This document shows positions 1 through 8,691 of a stretch of DNA of 64,000 nucleotides, in pieces. The position numbers and the translations under genes are program-made. The notes beneath the pieces were generated by a model. That model made no database searches, was not told where the DNA came from, and saw only the letters and a program-made list of their open reading frames with translations. This DNA comes from Allostreptomyces psammosilenae. Its GTDB lineage: Bacteria > Actinomycetota > Actinomycetes > Streptomycetales > Streptomycetaceae. The stretch covers positions 72,001 to 136,000 of the forward strand of contig NZ_JACBZD010000002.1 of NCBI RefSeq assembly GCF_013407765.1, given 5' to 3'. Positions within the stretch are counted from its first letter, which is position 1; each line of letters opens with the position of its first letter.

Positions 1-1
1 G

Positions 2-853
2 GAGGGCGACCGCCCCGAGCCGGCGGCACGGGTGATCGGCGAGTCGCAGGTCGTCCTGGCCGCCGACCGGCTCGTCGCCAACACCGCCGGGGAGGCCCGG
101 GAACTCGTCGAGCACTACGACGCCGACCCCGCCCGCACCGCCGTCGTCCACCCCGGCGTCAACCTCGACCTCTTCCAGCCGGCGGACGGCCGTGCCGCCG
201 CCCGCCGCCGCCTCGGACTGCCGGACGACGCCGTCATCCCGCTCTTCGCCGGCCGCATCCAGCCGCTCAAGGCCCCCGACGTGCTGCTGCACGCCGTGGC
301 CCGGCTGCTGCGCGACGACCCCGAACTCCGCTCCCGGCTCGTCGTGCCCGTGGTCGGCGGGCCCAGCGGCAGCGGCATGGACGCGCCCGACGAACTGCAC
401 AAGCTCGCCGCCAGGCTGGGCATCTGCGACGTGGTCCGGTTCCAGCGGCCGGTCGGCCAGCAGGAGCTGGCCGACTGGTACCGGGCGGCGACCGTGCTGG
501 TGATGCCCTCCCACAGCGAGTCCTTCGGCCTGGTGGCGGTCGAGGCGCAGGCGTGCGGCACGCCCGTCGCCGCCGCGCGGGTCGGCGGACTGGGGGTGGC
601 GGTGCGCGACGGCGTCTCCGGGGTGCTCGTCGACGGCCACGACCCGGACCGCTGGGCCCGGGCGCTGCACCCCTTCATGGAGAGCCCGGAGCCGCCGCGG
701 GCGATGGCGGAGGCGGCCGTGCGACACGCCGGCGGCTTCGGCTGGCGCGCGGCGGCGGAGGCCATGGCCCGGGTGTACACGGAGGCCGTGGAACGCCGCG
801 CCCGCTGGCACGCCCTCTCACGCGGCAGGGGCGGCCTGAGCGTCGCCCGCTGA
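2..853 (+). CDS. mshA: D-inositol-3-phosphate glycosyltransferase, 3' part
   Basis: C-terminal 283 residues of a GT-B, GT4-family glycosyltransferase; the frame is open from base 2, so the gene starts upstream of the window. MshA transfers GlcNAc from UDP-GlcNAc to inositol-3-phosphate, the first step of mycothiol synthesis in the actinobacterial cytosol. Visible family features are the [15 protein letters not shown] segment that opens the nucleotide-binding half, the conserved VVGGPSGSG loop, and the EX7E-type donor motif in [19 protein letters not shown]. The tail after about residue 260 is basic and low in complexity. The next gene converges on it. Identity is firm because the [13 protein letters not shown] and GGPSGSG segments are characteristic of MshA; only the N-terminal acceptor half is missing. 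Confidence 0.93.
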   Translation, partial: EGDRPEPAARVIGESQVVLAADRLVANTAGEARELVEHYDADPARTAVVHPGVNLDLFQPADGRAAARRRLGLPDDAVIPLFAGRIQPLKAPDVLLHAVARLLRDDPELRSRLVVPVVGGPSGSGMDAPDELHKLAARLGICDVVRFQRPVGQQELADWYRAATVLVMPSHSESFGLVAVEAQACGTPVAAARVGGLGVAVRDGVSGVLVDGHDPDRWARALHPFMESPEPPRAMAEAAVRHAGGFGWRAAAEAMARVYTEAVERRARWHALSRGRGGLSVAR

Positions 854-1005
854 AGGGGCGCCTGCCGGGTGGGGGCGGGTTTGCCGCGCGGGCGAGCCGC
901 TCTCGGGGTCTTCAGGGGGCTCGGTGGCCCGGCCCTTCAGGGACGCTCGGTGGCCCGGCTCCTCAGGGACGCTCGTTGGCCTCCAACGCCGCCCAGGGCG
1001 GCCCT

Positions 1006-1082
1006 GGTGGGCCCCCCTGATTCCACGGTCCCATGGTTTTCCGGCGTGGCGGCAGCCCCCATTTCCTCCCTGTGGATAACTC
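1006..1082 (-). repeat. 77-bp dispersed intergenic element, copy A
   Basis: Read on the minus strand, this stretch begins with GAGTTATCCACAGG, which contains a perfect DnaA-box-like TTATCCACA. It passes through ATGGGGGCTGCCGCC and ends with GTGGAATCAGGGGGGCCC. The same layout at the same 77-bp length recurs at 12726-12802 and 50216-50292. Copies A and C align without gaps at about three quarters identity, with the ends and the CTGCCGCC core nearly fixed. It lies in the 322-bp gap between the convergent mshA and MFS genes. The rest of that gap holds only degenerate GC-rich sequence in which I see no gene. Confidence 0.75.
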
Positions 1083-1175
1083 GGTCCGGGGGGATCGGCC
1101 CTCCCGCCCCCCCGATCCTCCGGCCCCCACGCCCGGCCCTCCGGGCCCTCGCGGGCCCATCGCCCCGGAGCTCGG

Positions 1176-2708
1176 TCAGACCCGCCGCGCCCTCACCGGG
1201 CGTCCGCCGGCCGCCGGTCCGGTCAGGGCGGCGGCCAGCGGGAAGACGGCGCCGAAGGCCAGCCACGCCCACGCCCCCCACGCCGACAGCGCCGCGCCGA
1301 CCGCCATCGGCGCCAGCGCGCCGCACGCCTGACCGAACAGCGACCACGCCCCCTGGTACTCGCCCAGCCGCTCCGTCGGCGCCATCCCGAAGGACAGCTC
1401 CCACTCGCCCGCCGAGGCCAGCAGCTCTCCGACGGTGATCGCCGCCACGGCCACCAGCAGCGTGCCGGTCATCCACGGCACCGTCATGGCGCCGCTCACC
1501 GCCGCCAGCCCGCAGCCGGCCAGGATCGCCCAGCCGGCCCGGCGGAGCGCGCCGACGGCGGCCGGAACCGACTCGGTGCCCCGACTGATCCACACCTGCA
1601 GGGTCACCGCCATCAGCGTGTTGACCAGCAGGCAGGCGGAGACCACCCAGGGCGGCACGCCGTCGTGGAGCACCACCCACAGCGGCAGCGCCACGCTGGT
1701 CAGCTCTGTGTGCCGGCTCATCAGTCCGCACAGCAGCGCCAGCACCTGGTAGCGGCGGTCCTGCGACACCCGACGCGCTGCCGGGACGGCCTTCCCGGCA
1801 GCGCCGGCGGGAACCGCGGTGCCGTCGGGAACACCAGGGGCGGCGGGAACAGCAGGGCCGGCGGGACCGCCAGGCGTGGCCGCGACATCCGAGTCCGATC
1901 CCGGCGCGACCGGCGGCTCCGCCGGCTCCGGCGACGTCCGCGGGACGGGTTCGGCGCCCTCGCCCCCGGAGCGGATCCTCCGGGTGCCCGCGCTGTCCGG
2001 CAGCCGCAGCAGCACCGCCGTGGCCAGCAGCAGCCCGAGGGCGTTCACCTCGAACAGCAGCCGCTGTGCGGACGGGGACCCGGCGCTGAGCACCACCCCC
2101 GCCAGCAGGGCGCCCGCCGCGATGCCGGCGTTGAGCACCGCCCGGTTGTAGGCCCGGGCGGCCACCCGCTGCTCCGGCCCGGCCAGGTGGCCGAGGTAGG
2201 CGGCGCGGACCGGGCGGGAGGCGCCCTCCACGATCCCCATGGCCGCGCTGAGCAGCAGCAGGGCGCCGAACGACCCGGCCAGCGGCCAGAGGGCGAACAG
2301 GACGGCCTGGAGCACCAGGAGGCCCAGCAGGACCCGTCGGTGCCCGAACCGGTCCGAGAGCACCCCGCCGGGAACGGCCGCGGCCATGCCGGCGAACGCC
2401 GAGACGGTCAGCGCCGTGCCGGCCTGCGTGCCCGAGACGCCCACCACCTGCGTGAAGTACAGCACGGCCCCCGCCAGGAAGATCCCGCGCCCGAACGACA
2501 TCGTCAGCGTCAGCACGGCGTAGCCGCGCAGCGGTCCGGGCGGCGGCAGCAACCGGGCGGGGCCGGCGACGGGGCCGGGCGTGCGGCCGAGGGGCGCGGG
2601 ACCGGTGGTGCGGCCGGCTGCTTCGGGATCCTCGGGATCCCGGTCCGCGGAGCTTCGCTCGGGGCAGCCAGGGTCGGGCGTGCCCCGGTCGGATGGATGA
2701 TGGGCCAT
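1176..2708 (-). CDS. MFS transporter (drug-efflux type)
   Basis: A 510-residue major facilitator superfamily protein. Hydrophobic helices begin near residue 60 (GYAVLTLTMSFGRGIFLAGAV), and the loop between helices 2 and 3 carries the MFS signature GGVLSDRFGHRRVLLG. The second helical bundle begins near residue 305 (RRYQVLALLCGLMSRHTE). Two unusual segments make it about 100 residues longer than typical MFS proteins: a Pro/Arg-rich N-terminus of about 55 residues and a Pro/Gly/Ala-rich cytoplasmic loop of about 70 residues between the six-helix halves. I chose ATG at 2708; an in-frame TTG lies 12 bases upstream. It diverges from an ArsR-type regulator 67 bp away, the usual arrangement for a locally controlled exporter. 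The substrate cannot be told from sequence. Confidence 0.85.
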   Translation of the reverse strand: MAHHPSDRGTPDPGCPERSSADRDPEDPEAAGRTTGPAPLGRTPGPVAGPARLLPPPGPLRGYAVLTLTMSFGRGIFLAGAVLYFTQVVGVSGTQAGTALTVSAFAGMAAAVPGGVLSDRFGHRRVLLGLLVLQAVLFALWPLAGSFGALLLLSAAMGIVEGASRPVRAAYLGHLAGPEQRVAARAYNRAVLNAGIAAGALLAGVVLSAGSPSAQRLLFEVNALGLLLATAVLLRLPDSAGTRRIRSGGEGAEPVPRTSPEPAEPPVAPGSDSDVAATPGGPAGPAVPAAPGVPDGTAVPAGAAGKAVPAARRVSQDRRYQVLALLCGLMSRHTELTSVALPLWVVLHDGVPPWVVSACLLVNTLMAVTLQVWISRGTESVPAAVGALRRAGWAILAGCGLAAVSGAMTVPWMTGTLLVAVAAITVGELLASAGEWELSFGMAPTERLGEYQGAWSLFGQACGALAPMAVGAALSAWGAWAWLAFGAVFPLAAALTGPAAGGRPVRARRV

Positions 2709-2775
2709 GGCGGCAGCCAAGCCGCCGCGCCGGAGGCGGCGCACACGTTTTAGCCGGGGACGGAAAGGTGGGGCG

Positions 2776-3834
2776 GTGATCACCATCCGGTTCGACGCGG
2801 AGGACATGGCCGATCTGCGGTTCGCCGTCTCCCCGCTGCACGAGACCGCGGCGAGCCTGTGGGCGCTCGCCGCGCCGGAGCGATTCCCCGCCCATCTGCG
2901 CTGGTCACGCGCCGTCCGGGCGAATCCCGGGCCGGTCGACGTGCCGCTGCTGCTCTCCCTGGTCGGCCGCCGGCGGCACCTGCCGGACTTCCTCACCCCC
3001 ACTCCACTCTCCAACCGGGACGTCTTCGAGGACGAGCTGGACCGGCTGGCCCGGGTGCCGGAGCGGCGCGTCCTGCAGGACCTGCGCGCCGTACACGACA
3101 CCGGGCTGCCCGAGCGGCTGCGCCGGGCCCTGGACGCCGGCCCGGACGTCTTCCTCGCCCGCCTCGTCGAGCAGCTCGCCGCGCACCACCGGCGCCACCT
3201 CGCCCCGCACTGGCCGCGCATCCGGGACGTCCTGGAGGCGGACGTGCGGCACCGCGGGGAGCGGCTGGTCGCGGGCGGCGCGCGGGCGCTGTTCGCCAGC
3301 ATCCACCCGGCGGTGCGCTGGGAGGGCGCCGCGCTGCTGATCGACAAGCCGAGCCTGGGCGAGATGGAGCGCCGGGTCTGCGGGCGCGGCTGCTGCCTGA
3401 TGCCGACGCTCTTCGCCCGCTCCGTGCACTTCCCGGTCGACGACGACCAGTCCCCGCTGATCTGCTACCCGGCACGCGGCCTGGGCGCGGTGTGGGCCGC
3501 GCCGGTGCCCGAGCCGTCGGTGGAGCTCGGCCGACTGCTGGGCCGGCCGAGGGCGCGGCTGCTGGCGGCGCTGGCGGAGGGGCCGGCCAGCACCACCGAG
3601 CTGTCCCGCCGGCTGGGCGTGACCCCCGGCGCCGTCTCCCAGCACCTGGCGGTGCTGCGCTCCGCCGGCCTGGTGGAGGGGCGGCGCAGCGGTCGCAGCG
3701 TGCTGTACCGGCCGCTGCGGCTGGGCCGGCTGCTGCTCCAGGCGCACGCCGCCCCGGCCGCGTCCGGCGAGGCCGACCGTCCCGCCCCGGTGTCGGCTGG
3801 GCGCCGCCGGACGCCGGGCCCTACTCTCGGGTAA
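2776..3834 (+). CDS. ArsR/SmtB-fold regulator with DUF5937-like N-terminal domain
   Basis: A 352-residue protein whose first 250 residues resemble the large N-terminal domain (DUF5937 type) of a Streptomyces regulator family. It ends with an ArsR-like winged helix at about residues 260-330 (ARLLAALAEGPASTTELSRR ... TPGAVSQHLAVLRSAGLVEG). The canonical metal-binding ArsR cysteines are absent, so it more likely senses a small organic ligand or an unknown signal. GTG at 2776 was chosen because GGAAAGG lies about 8 bases upstream; the frame is open further 5' but reads into the divergent MFS gene. The obvious candidate target is that MFS promoter. Confidence in the HTH is high; confidence in the N-terminal domain name is moderate. 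Confidence 0.82.
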   Translation: MITIRFDAEDMADLRFAVSPLHETAASLWALAAPERFPAHLRWSRAVRANPGPVDVPLLLSLVGRRRHLPDFLTPTPLSNRDVFEDELDRLARVPERRVLQDLRAVHDTGLPERLRRALDAGPDVFLARLVEQLAAHHRRHLAPHWPRIRDVLEADVRHRGERLVAGGARALFASIHPAVRWEGAALLIDKPSLGEMERRVCGRGCCLMPTLFARSVHFPVDDDQSPLICYPARGLGAVWAAPVPEPSVELGRLLGRPRARLLAALAEGPASTTELSRRLGVTPGAVSQHLAVLRSAGLVEGRRSGRSVLYRPLRLGRLLLQAHAAPAASGEADRPAPVSAGRRRTPGPTLG

Positions 3835-3869
3835 CGACGAATCATCGCCGAGGACGGCGGGAGGACGGC

Positions 3870-4457
3870 ATGACCGACAGCGAGCGGCGCCACGCGGCCC
3901 GGGTGCTGGCCCAGGCCCTGGACGAGGCGGGCGTGGAGTGGGAGGAAGAGCCCCCCGGCACCTACGTCGCCACCCTCCCCGGCGTCCAGCGGCTGAAGAC
4001 GACCTGCTCGCTCGTGCTCGGCCGGCACTCGCTCTCGATCAACGCCTTCGTGATGCGCCGCCCGGACGAGAACGCCGACGCGGTGCACCGCTGGATGCTG
4101 GAGCGCAACACCCGGCTGTACGGGGTCGCGTTCGCCCTGGACCGGCTCGGCGACGTCTACCTGGTCGGCCGCCTCCCGCTCTCCGCGGTGACCCCGCGCG
4201 AGGTGGACCGGCTGCTCGGTTCGGTCCTCGAGACCGCCGACGGCAGCTTCAACCGGCTGCTGGAGATGGGCTTCGCCACGGCCATCCGCAAGGAGTGGAA
4301 GTGGCGGGCCGAACACGGAGAGTCGCTGGACAACCTGGCCGCCTTCGCCCACCTCACCCGGCGTCCCGAGGCCCCGGAGCGGCCCGACGACCCCGGCGCA
4401 GCACGGCCGGGCGGGATCGACCGGGACCGGGACGAGCCCCGGCGGGGTCTCGACTAG
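3870..4457 (+). CDS. YbjN-domain protein
   Basis: A 195-residue YbjN (type III secretion chaperone-like fold) protein, a family conserved in actinomycetes beside mshA and gpmA, with no established biochemical role. The YbjN core spans about residues 20-150 ([39 protein letters not shown], split here by eye into the usual strands and helix). The last 35 residues are acidic and Pro-rich, probably disordered. ATG at 3870 has GGGAGG about 8 bases upstream. It starts 35 bp after the ArsR gene and ends only 10 bp before gpmA, so cotranscription with gpmA is likely. In Escherichia coli YbjN affects motility and stress phenotypes, but that does not transfer safely here. Confidence 0.85.
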   Translation: MTDSERRHAARVLAQALDEAGVEWEEEPPGTYVATLPGVQRLKTTCSLVLGRHSLSINAFVMRRPDENADAVHRWMLERNTRLYGVAFALDRLGDVYLVGRLPLSAVTPREVDRLLGSVLETADGSFNRLLEMGFATAIRKEWKWRAEHGESLDNLAAFAHLTRRPEAPERPDDPGAARPGGIDRDRDEPRRGLD

Positions 4458-4467
4458 GCTCGGAGCC

Positions 4468-5226
4468 ATGGCGAACGCTCCGTACAAGCTGATCCTGCTC
4501 CGCCACGGCGAGAGCGAGTGGAACGCGAAGAACCTCTTCACCGGTTGGGTCGACGTTGACCTCAACGAAAAGGGCGAGAAGGAGGCCGAGCGCGGCGGGC
4601 AGCTGCTCGCCGAGGCCGGCCTGCTGCCCGACGTCCTGCACACCTCGTTGCTGCGCCGGGCGATCCGCACCGCCCAGATCGCCCTGGACCGCGCCGACCG
4701 CCACTGGATCCCGGTGCGCCGCTCCTGGCGCCTGAACGAGCGCCACTACGGCGCCCTTCAGGGCAAGGACAAGAAGCAGACCCTGGAGGAGTTCGGCGAG
4801 GAGCAGTTCATGCTCTGGCGCCGCTCCTACGACGTGCCGCCGCCGGAGCTGTCGGACGGCGCCGAGTTCTCCCAGTCCGACGACCCCCGCTACGCCGCGC
4901 TGCCCCCGGAGATCCGGCCGCGCACCGAGTGCCTCAAGGACGTGGTGCACCGGATGCTGCCGTACTGGTACGAGGGCATCGTGCCGGACCTGCTGGACGG
5001 CAACACCGTGCTGGTGGCCGCGCACGGCAACTCGCTGCGGGCGCTGGTCAAGCACCTGGACGGCATCTCCGACAAGGACATCGCCGGCCTGAACATCCCC
5101 ACCGGGATCCCGCTGCTGTACGAGCTGGACGCCGACTTCCGCCCGGTCGTCGAGGGCGGCCGCTACCTGGACCCGGAGGCCGCCGCGGCCTCCATCGAGG
5201 CGGTCAAGAACCAGGGCAAGAAGTAG
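4468..5226 (+). CDS. gpmA: 2,3-bisphosphoglycerate-dependent phosphoglycerate mutase
   Basis: A 252-residue histidine-phosphatase-fold enzyme that interconverts 3- and 2-phosphoglycerate in glycolysis. The phospho-acceptor motif [20 protein letters not shown] sits at residues 9-28 (catalytic His in RHGE), ERHYGALQG follows at about 91, and the second catalytic His lies in [16 protein letters not shown] near residue 188. Length is normal for dPGM. Start ATG 4468 lies 10 bp after ybjN, suggesting translational coupling. The gene ends at a long inverted repeat shared with the convergent phoU. Confidence 0.97.
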   Translation: MANAPYKLILLRHGESEWNAKNLFTGWVDVDLNEKGEKEAERGGQLLAEAGLLPDVLHTSLLRRAIRTAQIALDRADRHWIPVRRSWRLNERHYGALQGKDKKQTLEEFGEEQFMLWRRSYDVPPPELSDGAEFSQSDDPRYAALPPEIRPRTECLKDVVHRMLPYWYEGIVPDLLDGNTVLVAAHGNSLRALVKHLDGISDKDIAGLNIPTGIPLLYELDADFRPVVEGGRYLDPEAAAASIEAVKNQGKK

Positions 5227-5251
5227 GACCCCCGGCCCCGCGGGGGCCCCA

Positions 5252-5292
5252 CGGGCCCCCTGCCCGCGCCGTGCGCGCGGGCAGGGGGCCCG
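5252..5292. terminator. Bidirectional hairpin between gpmA and phoU
   Basis: A perfect 18-bp inverted repeat (5252-5269 with 5275-5292, 5-nt loop) between convergent genes. It has no T-tract, as is common for streptomycete terminators. It could serve both gpmA and phoU. Confidence 0.8.
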
Positions 5293-5309
5293 TCGCCGTA
5301 CCGGACGGC

Positions 5310-5972
5310 TCAGGACTCGACGACGAAGTCGTCCGCGTGTTCGCCGGTGACCAGGAAGACCACCCGCTTGGCGACCTCCACCGCGTGGTCGGCGAACCGC
5401 TCGTAGTAGCGCCCGCAGAGGGTGACGTCCACCGCCGTCTCGATGCCGTGCTTCCAGCGGCCGTCGATCATGTGCTGGAACAGCTCGCGGTGCAGCAGGT
5501 CCATCTGGTCGTCGTCGCCCTCCAGGGTGAGCGCCAGGTCGACGTCGCGGGCGTCGAGCACCTCGGCGGTCTTGAGCATCAGCTCCTTGGCGAGCCGGCC
5601 CATGTCGCGGACGATCGGCCGCAGTTCCTGGGGGATCACGGACTCGGGGTAGCGCAGGCGGGTGAGCTTGGCCACGTGCTGGGCCAGGTCGCCGGCGCGC
5701 TCCAGGTCGGTGCCCATCCGCAGCGAGGTGACCACCAGGCGCAGGTCGGTGGCCACCGGCTGCTGGCGGGCGAGCAGGGTGATGGCCCGGTTCTCCAGGT
5801 CGTGGTGCATGCCGTCCAGGCGCGCGTCCTCGGCGATGATCTGCTCGGCGGTGGGCAGATCGGAGTCGAGGAGGGCGGCGGTGGCCCGCTCCACGGCCTG
5901 GGCGGAGAAGCGGGCCATGTCCACCAGGCCTCGCCCGATGCCGGAGAGTTCCTCGTGATAGGCGTTGCGCAT
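5310..5972 (-). CDS. phoU: Phosphate signalling complex protein PhoU
   Basis: A 220-residue all-alpha PhoU made of two three-helix repeats. Metal-site motifs are visible as ERAGDLAQHVAKL in the first half and YYERFADHAVEVAKRVVF in the second. PhoU links the Pst phosphate transporter to the PhoR/PhoP system and damps the Pho response. It is divergent from phoR across a 554-bp region that holds the PHO box. ATG 5972 gives the canonical MRNAYHEELS start. No pst genes are in the window, which is the usual Streptomyces arrangement. Confidence 0.95.
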   Translation of the reverse strand: MRNAYHEELSGIGRGLVDMARFSAQAVERATAALLDSDLPTAEQIIAEDARLDGMHHDLENRAITLLARQQPVATDLRLVVTSLRMGTDLERAGDLAQHVAKLTRLRYPESVIPQELRPIVRDMGRLAKELMLKTAEVLDARDVDLALTLEGDDDQMDLLHRELFQHMIDGRWKHGIETAVDVTLCGRYYERFADHAVEVAKRVVFLVTGEHADDFVVES

Positions 5973-5997
5973 GGTCGGCGTCGTCCCTTCTGGCCTG

Positions 5998-6041
5998 CTG
6001 TCGTCGCTGTCGTGGCTGTCGTGGCTGTCGTGGCTGTCGCC
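5998..6041. repeat. 9-bp tandem repeat upstream of phoU
   Basis: About four and a half tandem copies of a TGTCGTGGC-like unit (the first and last degenerate) lie 25-70 bp upstream of the phoU start. They probably fall in its 5' leader. The remainder of this 554-bp gap up to the PHO box shows no convincing gene. Confidence 0.7.
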
Positions 6042-6420
6042 GCGGGCGTCGCGGCTCGGGTCTGAGCTGGTCCGGTCTACGGTGGCGCTGGTTCTGATCG
6101 GGTTCCGGGCGGGTTCTGAACGGTCCTGCGGCTGTCTTGGAGCGGGTCTGGGCGTTCTCGGAACGGCGGGCGTCGGCGGGCGTCGGTGGCCGCCGGCGGT
6201 GGCGGTCCGCGCCGGGAGCTGCCGGCGGCGGGCGGATCGATTCAGCTGGCCCTGGCGCCGGGCCCTGGGGGAGGGTCCCGGTGGTGGCCGCCGGTGGGCC
6301 TCCGCGAGGGGACACGACCGCGTCTCCTCCCACTGCACACCGTGAGCGGTGGTCACACAGGGGCAAAAACCGACACGTTACCTCAACGGTATGGGTGCGG
6401 TTGGAAGCCAGGCGACTCCC

Positions 6421-6453
6421 GCAAGGTGAACCATGATGGACGCCAGGGTGAAC
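6421..6453 (-). promoter_or_regulatory. PHO box (PhoP binding repeats) between phoU and phoR
   Basis: On the minus strand three consecutive 11-bp units are seen: GTTCACCCTGG, a degenerate middle unit, and GTTCACCTTGC. The two GTTCACC cores are exactly 22 bp apart. This matches the known Streptomyces PHO-box design of 11-nt direct-repeat units bound by PhoP, and the known position in the phoU-phoRP intergenic region. It predicts autoregulation of phoRP and control of phoU under phosphate limitation. Confidence 0.85.
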
Positions 6454-6526
6454 ATTGGGGGCCGATGTCCGAAGGCTCCTGCTTAGGGGGAGGAAAGGGG
6501 GATTTGGTTCCGCCTACCCTGGGAGC

Positions 6527-7804
6527 ATGGACCTGAATCTGGCCGCCGCCGCCTCCAGCGCGCTGGTCGGGCTGGGCACCGGCGTGGTGGCCACCCTGGC
6601 CTTCCGCTGGAGCGAACGCGAACAGCGTGGCGGCGCCCCCGGCACCCCGCCGCGGGGCGAGGCACCGCTGCCGCCCGGGGTGGACACCGTGCTGTCGGTG
6701 CTCAGGTCCTCCGCCGTCGTCCTCGACGAGTCCGACGCCGTCGTCAAGGCCAGCCCGGCGGCCTACGCCCTCGGACTGGTGCGCGGCGGCCGACTGGCCG
6801 TCGACGAACTGCTGCACGTCGCCCGGGAGACCCGGCGGGACGGCGAGATCCGCCAGGTCGAACTGGAGTTGCCCTCCGGAGGCGGCAAGTCCGACGGCCT
6901 CGCGGTCTCCGCCCGGATCGCCCCCATAGGCTCCCGGCTGATCCTGCTGCTGGTCGACGACCGCACCGAGGCCCGCCGGATCGAGGCGATCCGGCGCGAC
7001 TTCGTGGCGAACGTCAGCCACGAACTCAAGACGCCCGTGGGCGCCCTCGCCCTGCTCTCCGAGGCGGTGCTGGACGCCAGCGACGACCCGCCGGCCATCC
7101 GCCGGTTCGCCGGCCGGATGCAGATCGAGGCCACCCGCCTGACCAACCTGGTGCAGGAGCTCATCGACCTGTCCCGGGTGCAGAACGACGACCCGTTCGA
7201 GGACACCGAACCCGTCGCGGTCGACGAGCTCATCGCCGAGGCGGTGGACCGCTGCCGGCACCAGGCGTCCGCCAAGGAGATCACCTTCGTCACCGGCGGC
7301 ACCTCCGACCTCTACCTGATGGGCAACCGGGGCCAGCTGGTCGCCGCGCTCGGCAACCTCGTCGAGAACGCGGTCAACTACAGCCCGGACCGCACCCGGG
7401 TGGGCGTCGCCGCCCGCCCCGCGCCCGACACCGAGGGCCGGCAGATCGAGATCTCCGTCACCGACCAGGGCATCGGCATCCCCGAGCGGGACCGGGAGCG
7501 GATCTTCGAACGCTTCTACCGCATCGACCCGGCCCGCTCCCGGGCGACCGGCGGCACCGGCCTGGGTCTGTCCATCGTCAAACACGTCGCGGCCTCCCAC
7601 GGGGGAGAGGTCACGGTGTGGAGCGTGGAGGGCCAGGGCTCCACGTTCACCCTGCGGCTGCCAGCCGCACAGCCGTCCCGCGACCGGCCGCGGGAGAGCG
7701 TGGAGCCGCCGACGCCCGACGGCGCGCCGGCGCCCCACCACACCGATCCCGACAGCGCACCCGGCCACGACGGCGTGGCCCCCCGCGCTACCCGTCCGGC
7801 CTGA
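6527..7804 (+). CDS. phoR: Sensor histidine kinase PhoR (SenX3-like)
   Basis: A 425-residue HisKA kinase that controls the phosphate-starvation response with PhoP. One N-terminal transmembrane segment lies at about residues 3-24, followed by a PAS-like stretch (residues 60-160). The H-box FVANVSHELKTPVGAL follows at about 160, then the N-box LGNLVENAVNYS, and G-boxes DQGIGIPERDRERIFERFYR and GGTGLGLSIVKH. A single membrane helix is usual for streptomycete PhoR. The Pro/Arg-rich C-terminal 45 residues look disordered. ATG 6527 was chosen because it places the hydrophobic segment at the N-terminus; an open frame extends 24 codons upstream. The phoP gene starts 40 bp downstream. Confidence 0.94.
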   Translation: MDLNLAAAASSALVGLGTGVVATLAFRWSEREQRGGAPGTPPRGEAPLPPGVDTVLSVLRSSAVVLDESDAVVKASPAAYALGLVRGGRLAVDELLHVARETRRDGEIRQVELELPSGGGKSDGLAVSARIAPIGSRLILLLVDDRTEARRIEAIRRDFVANVSHELKTPVGALALLSEAVLDASDDPPAIRRFAGRMQIEATRLTNLVQELIDLSRVQNDDPFEDTEPVAVDELIAEAVDRCRHQASAKEITFVTGGTSDLYLMGNRGQLVAALGNLVENAVNYSPDRTRVGVAARPAPDTEGRQIEISVTDQGIGIPERDRERIFERFYRIDPARSRATGGTGLGLSIVKHVAASHGGEVTVWSVEGQGSTFTLRLPAAQPSRDRPRESVEPPTPDGAPAPHHTDPDSAPGHDGVAPRATRPA

Positions 7805-7844
7805 TGCCGCAGGCGGAATCACGCCTTTCCCGGAGGTTCCACCC

Positions 7845-8522
7845 GTGACCCGTGTTCTGGTCGTCGAGGACGAGGAGTCCTTCAGCGACGCGCTCTCCTA
7901 CATGCTCCGCAAGGAGGGCTTCGAGGTGGCCCAGGCCACCTCCGGCCCGGACGCCCTGGAGCAGTTCGAGCGCAGCGGTGCCGACCTGGTGCTGCTCGAC
8001 CTGATGCTGCCGGGCATTCCCGGCACCGAGGTGTGCCGGCAGCTCCGCGCCACCTCCAACGTCCCGGTGATCATGGTCACCGCGAAGGACAGCGAGATCG
8101 ACAAGGTCGTCGGCCTGGAGATCGGCGCCGACGACTACGTCACCAAGCCCTACTCCAGCCGCGAGCTCGTCGCCCGGATACGGGCCGTGCTGCGCCGCAA
8201 CGGCGACGACGAGGGCGGCTCGGTCACCCTGGAGGCCGGGCCGGTGCGGATGGACGTCGACCGGCACCGGGTGACGGTGGCAGGCCGGGAGATCGACCTG
8301 CCGCTGAAGGAGTTCGACCTGCTGGAGATGCTGCTGCGCAACGCCGGCCGGGTGCTCACCCGCATGCAGCTGATAGACCGCGTGTGGGGCGCCGACTACG
8401 TGGGCGACACCAAGACCCTGGACGTGCACGTCAAGCGGCTGCGGGCGAAGATCGAGCCGGACCCGAGCGCGCCGCGCTACCTGGTCACCGTGCGCGGTCT
8501 GGGCTACAAGTTCGAGAGCTAG
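7845..8522 (+). CDS. phoP: Response regulator PhoP (RegX3-like)
   Basis: A 225-residue OmpR-family regulator. The receiver domain (residues 1-118) shows the acidic pair VVEDEE, phospho-acceptor Asp in LVLLDLMLPG, Thr in MVTAKD and Lys in YVTKPYSSREL. The winged-helix domain (130-225) carries LKEFDLLEMLLRNAGRVLTR, and GLGYKFES ends the protein. It binds PHO boxes to induce phosphate scavenging and to repress secondary metabolism and nitrogen genes in Streptomyces. GTG 7845 has GGAGG about 8 bases upstream. The gene is followed by a very strong hairpin. Confidence 0.96.
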   Translation: MTRVLVVEDEESFSDALSYMLRKEGFEVAQATSGPDALEQFERSGADLVLLDLMLPGIPGTEVCRQLRATSNVPVIMVTAKDSEIDKVVGLEIGADDYVTKPYSSRELVARIRAVLRRNGDDEGGSVTLEAGPVRMDVDRHRVTVAGREIDLPLKEFDLLEMLLRNAGRVLTRMQLIDRVWGADYVGDTKTLDVHVKRLRAKIEPDPSAPRYLVTVRGLGYKFES

Positions 8523-8568
8523 CGGTCGGTGCCCGGGGCCCCGCCCCGGCGTCCACGTCCGTGGTCGG

Positions 8569-8619
8569 AACGGCGGCGGGGGAGGACCATCCGTTCGATG
8601 GTCCTCCCCCGCCGCCGTT
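8569..8619. terminator. Strong hairpin after phoP
   Basis: A perfect 22-bp inverted repeat (8569-8590 with 8598-8619) with a 7-nt loop lies in the short gap between phoP and the convergent lipoprotein gene. It has no U-tract. It probably terminates both transcripts. Confidence 0.85.
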
Positions 8620-8691
8620 CGTCTGCCCGCCGTCCGACCGCCCCCGCGGGGGTGGCCGGACGGCGCGGCGGTGGCGTGGTTCCCCGGGCCG

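Noticed and set aside
16-853. Treating mshA as starting inside the window at position 32
   Set aside because: The frame continues in MshA-like sequence ([15 protein letters not shown]) back to base 2, so the gene is cut by the window edge.
937-2895. Long 652-codon antisense frame opposite the MFS gene
   Set aside because: Arg/Gly/Pro-rich shadow produced by GC bias; the overlapping frame shows MFS helices and a signature motif.
4354-6366. A 670-codon minus-strand frame across gpmA and phoU
   Set aside because: Low-complexity shadow; both overlapping genes have unambiguous motifs in other frames.
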